55,520 bases of DNA from Bodo saltans (lineage: Eukaryota > Euglenozoa > Kinetoplastea > Eubodonida > Bodonidae). Each line of letters opens with the position of its first letter. Within the stretch, counting starts at the first letter, position 1. Positions 54,201 to 55,520 of this stretch are shown here, piece by piece. The translations under genes and the position numbers were made by a program. Where the stretch lies: positions 7,589-63,108 of the forward strand of contig CYKH01001117.1 of the NCBI GenBank assembly GCA_001460835.1, read 5' to 3'. The notes under the pieces are model-generated. The model ran no database searches. It saw only the letters and a program-made list of their open reading frames with translations, and had not been told where the DNA came from.

Positions 54201-55520
54201 GAACTGGTAGATTCCTTGAAGGTGTGCAATAAAAAGCTCGCCACCACCGAAGCATTGCACAAGGAAGCAGCAGAGAAGTGCACTGTGTTTGAAGCACAAC
54301 ACGCAAAACTAAAGGAGGACATTGAAGAGCACGAGCGGATCATTGCTGAGCTGCGTGTCAAGCCTCTCACAGTGCCTGTCGGATGCCAAACAAAACTTAG
54401 CGGTGATATTGTCAAGAAATCCAGCAGTACAAGTGGCGGCGTTGCTGCAGTAGCGTCCAAGATGCTCGATGTGATGAAGGTCCATGGGCATGAGGGTGAT
54501 CCTACCCTCACTCCCCGTCGATCAGTGAATTCTGGCGAGAGTGATGCAACTCACGGCGGACTTCTTGGCATTGGATCGTCATCGCCATCGACGAAGAAAG
54601 CAACACCACGTGTCGATGATTCACGTGACTCCCATGATCATCACAACAGGCCCAAGATGCTCGATGTGATGAAGGTCCATGGGCATGAGGGTGATCCTAC
54701 CCTCACTCCCCGTCGATCAGTGAATTCTGGCGAGAGTGATGCAACTCACGGCGGACTTCTTGGCATTGGATCGTCATCGCCATCGACGAAGAAAGCAACA
54801 CCACGTGTCGATGATTCACGTGACTCCCATGACCATCACAACAGGCATGCAATGAACTCCGCTGGGAGTGAATTCTCTTCAACTATGGACTTCTCCATGT
54901 CCATGCAGATGGTCATGGATGGTGCCCCAACAAACGAAGAGATTGACTTTCTTGTGACGACCCGCATGGCGGCGCTTGCATTGTACTCCACTGCTGCAGT
55001 CGATGGTTCCGATGTTCCCCGGAGGGAGCACAATGAGATTGTGGATAAACTTCAGAAAGATATTACAGATGCATTGCACACCATCCGGAAGTTGAACGAG
55101 GTGCGATTACGAGTCGCGTGGCTTCAGTTGCTCGTCGCTGTGATGATGAAAGACATGAAGGAACAAAAACATTCCGTTCCAGAGTTGCGTGAGAAGATTG
55201 AAACACTTTCGCAAGATCTCGATGAGCAAATCAGAAACGCTGCGAAACGCGAACGACTTTTACGCAAAGAGTTCGATTTACTCCGATTGAAGTACGCGCA
55301 CGACGATGACAACGTTGCTATGGCCGCGTTTGATATCGACGCGTTTGCCCAACATACACTGAAAACACCTCTTGACATGACCAATGACCGAAGCACCAAA
55401 TATGTGTGCAAGGGTGTGGAGCACTGTCTCGGTGTTGCTCGGCGTTTGCTTTCTACCGCTCAAAGCCGAGTGAACACTGTCCTTCACAACGTTCAGAGCC
55501 AAACACCACCATCCTTCATG
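51234..55520 (+). CDS. Giant coiled-coil protein with receiver-like N-terminal domain (partial, runs off right edge)
   Basis: The frame is open from ATG 51234 to the last base, giving 1,429 codons without a stop. Residues 1-100 are charged helix. From residue 111 a segment resembles a response-regulator receiver fold: a hydrophobic strand (RVLIVSDHPWRQ), a helix, then YDLIIVDRP with Asp167 at the phospho-acceptor position, and a later hydrophobic strand (QFLFVLGATDF). Other receiver residues are not obvious, so function is doubtful. After a basic linker come coiled coils at about 340-430, 680-710, 760-790 and 855-1050, separated by Ser/Pro-rich stretches. A 65-residue unit repeated in tandem follows, then another helical block with ELREKIETL-like heptads. 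It is probably a cytoskeletal or flagellar scaffold. The true C-terminus lies outside the window. Confidence 0.75.
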   Translation, partial: MTEAPPTQNLQRLASSTLISAMISERDANPAERMEMRRKKETERRQQRIAEDRARAEQQKSDNRLRDGEHMFQQRWHETEAQFQKDEHTRQMVLRSFDKLSRTIPRRDNPRVLIVSDHPWRQGFYVELLRMVGCQCDTTRSLSVGVTMAAPLIQRTHETSYDLIIVDRPRKAATDAEAAQMLLDFTYSVRVRDSVYRKEYLTTATNQFLFVLGATDFLPQFLVQGASSAGIGVSTTEDRADVACIRRPLYFHLKKIRQLVLPPFVNTRLRFKLYRRDPNFVKIDRMFRQVTPPRLKDKSNSSVAGDPSASTRSQSPRHGGGDPHDEEGAKKKHFVTFESLLLENEDLHNVVITHIRNKSRLEDQVKELEAMLKDVQERFRYTIQGLEGQLRDKDIFIAEVGDVARELKQKLHDAQIREMQLSSQLTQVQRRSKKKEVPVSETPRAQEDLEASAVRSAAPAPLVVRVPVMMPSDAMPPAHGASPTGSMNALNAALGQRLETLMQQQAEEARRRKVMLDSVADGFHDARVTKEAKLHAVEINSKPAQCDIWYQSPQEQADLLKFMASQYGSPSGAKSSKKQHASSSHRGKGGSTKASGANGAGGSSSLDPSASDAHNDSSRVQSRSQSRQQNSRGGATSRASSVTSAEDEFPMSPGLMDLHSPFDMFHSATVVGDGDDAAARNLRVENNALRKQLQFFKAQQQQQRRHSVDAVGASLNALGASSVHALTAFSPIKLSMEMPSAEVLVADGQSDVKFLHRKIATLSQQVSVLESSIIQSRMVGSPAHPQHNASLIDAFPGGGGSPHATPPPPPLAVIGTPPTLLSPGLLAVGSLSGLMEADTVLPPPTGLVSGISAAEVTALRETISRLEYKVHSLDLSRITSTMQKLVYKSAMMRLLNGDGNAASNQPRRKAFTKDSAVNTTLEGVGAAAAMWDGGTLFSPKEMEQRINELGVKLKESHMMFKESQEQHLQSERKSLEMKLELEKMHNHTLELVDSLKVCNKKLATTEALHKEAAEKCTVFEAQHAKLKEDIEEHERIIAELRVKPLTVPVGCQTKLSGDIVKKSSSTSGGVAAVASKMLDVMKVHGHEGDPTLTPRRSVNSGESDATHGGLLGIGSSSPSTKKATPRVDDSRDSHDHHNRPKMLDVMKVHGHEGDPTLTPRRSVNSGESDATHGGLLGIGSSSPSTKKATPRVDDSRDSHDHHNRHAMNSAGSEFSSTMDFSMSMQMVMDGAPTNEEIDFLVTTRMAALALYSTAAVDGSDVPRREHNEIVDKLQKDITDALHTIRKLNEVRLRVAWLQLLVAVMMKDMKEQKHSVPELREKIETLSQDLDEQIRNAAKRERLLRKEFDLLRLKYAHDDDNVAMAAFDIDAFAQHTLKTPLDMTNDRSTKYVCKGVEHCLGVARRLLSTAQSRVNTVLHNVQSQTPPSFM
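54457..54846 (+). repeat. 195-bp in-frame tandem duplication
   Basis: Two units of 195 bases (54457-54651 and 54652-54846) encode the same 65 residues, beginning SKMLDVMKVHGHEGDPTLT in the first copy. They are nearly identical; one clear difference is GATCAT against GACCAT near the end. The duplication keeps the frame. Confidence 0.93.

Noticed and set aside
1-55520. tRNA, rRNA, snoRNA, spliced-leader RNA genes, transposons
   Set aside because: I found no cloverleaf-like sequence, rRNA core, spliced-leader repeat, reverse transcriptase or transposase frame; short non-coding RNAs could still have been missed by eye.

Overview
The window reads as nuclear DNA of a kinetoplastid flagellate, most likely a free-living bodonid such as Bodo saltans (an inference from gene content and layout, not a database match). 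Every supported gene lies on the + strand, has no introns, and is separated from its neighbours by a few hundred bases. Most intergenic gaps contain a pyrimidine tract followed by AG shortly before the start codon, the expected layout of a polycistronic unit matured by spliced-leader trans-splicing. The enolase is of trypanosomatid type, and an IF1-like ATPase inhibitor, a phosphagen-kinase-fold protein and a four-domain cation channel are present. I saw no tRNA, rRNA, transposon or CRISPR.

Region 1 (1-9,900) is a tandem array of an unrecognised protein family: six open genes and one broken copy. They share a core of about 120 residues centred on a [FY]-L-M-D-x2-G-x-W-x-D motif. The first genes carry three and two core modules and the later ones a single module behind long disordered N-termini. 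The middle of the array contains a local duplication that includes the pseudogene.

Region 2 (10,300-22,600) holds a phosphagen-kinase-fold protein with a docking/dimerisation-like N-terminus and lost catalytic residues, a tepsin-like ENTH protein, and a very large four-domain voltage-gated cation channel. The channel is split by a frameshift inside a 182-bp duplication in domain I, carries an exact 45-bp duplication in S5 of domain IV, and has a non-EEEE selectivity filter.

Region 3 (22,900-33,300) has enolase, importin-beta 1, a protein with an RE/RD-rich tail, and a long low-complexity protein. Region 4 (33,400-45,900) has a polytopic surface-type glycoprotein, a SAM-dependent methyltransferase, mitochondrial EF4/GUF1, gamma-SNAP, a PH-like coiled-coil protein and an IF1-like inhibitor. 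Region 5 (46,100-55,520) holds two unrecognised proteins and a giant coiled-coil protein, open at the right edge, with a receiver-like N-terminal fold.

The genes do not form a pathway. As is usual in kinetoplastids, neighbours share transcription rather than function. The best candidate for an undescribed system is the tandem LMD..G.W.D family. The pseudo-phosphagen kinase and the aberrant channel come next.
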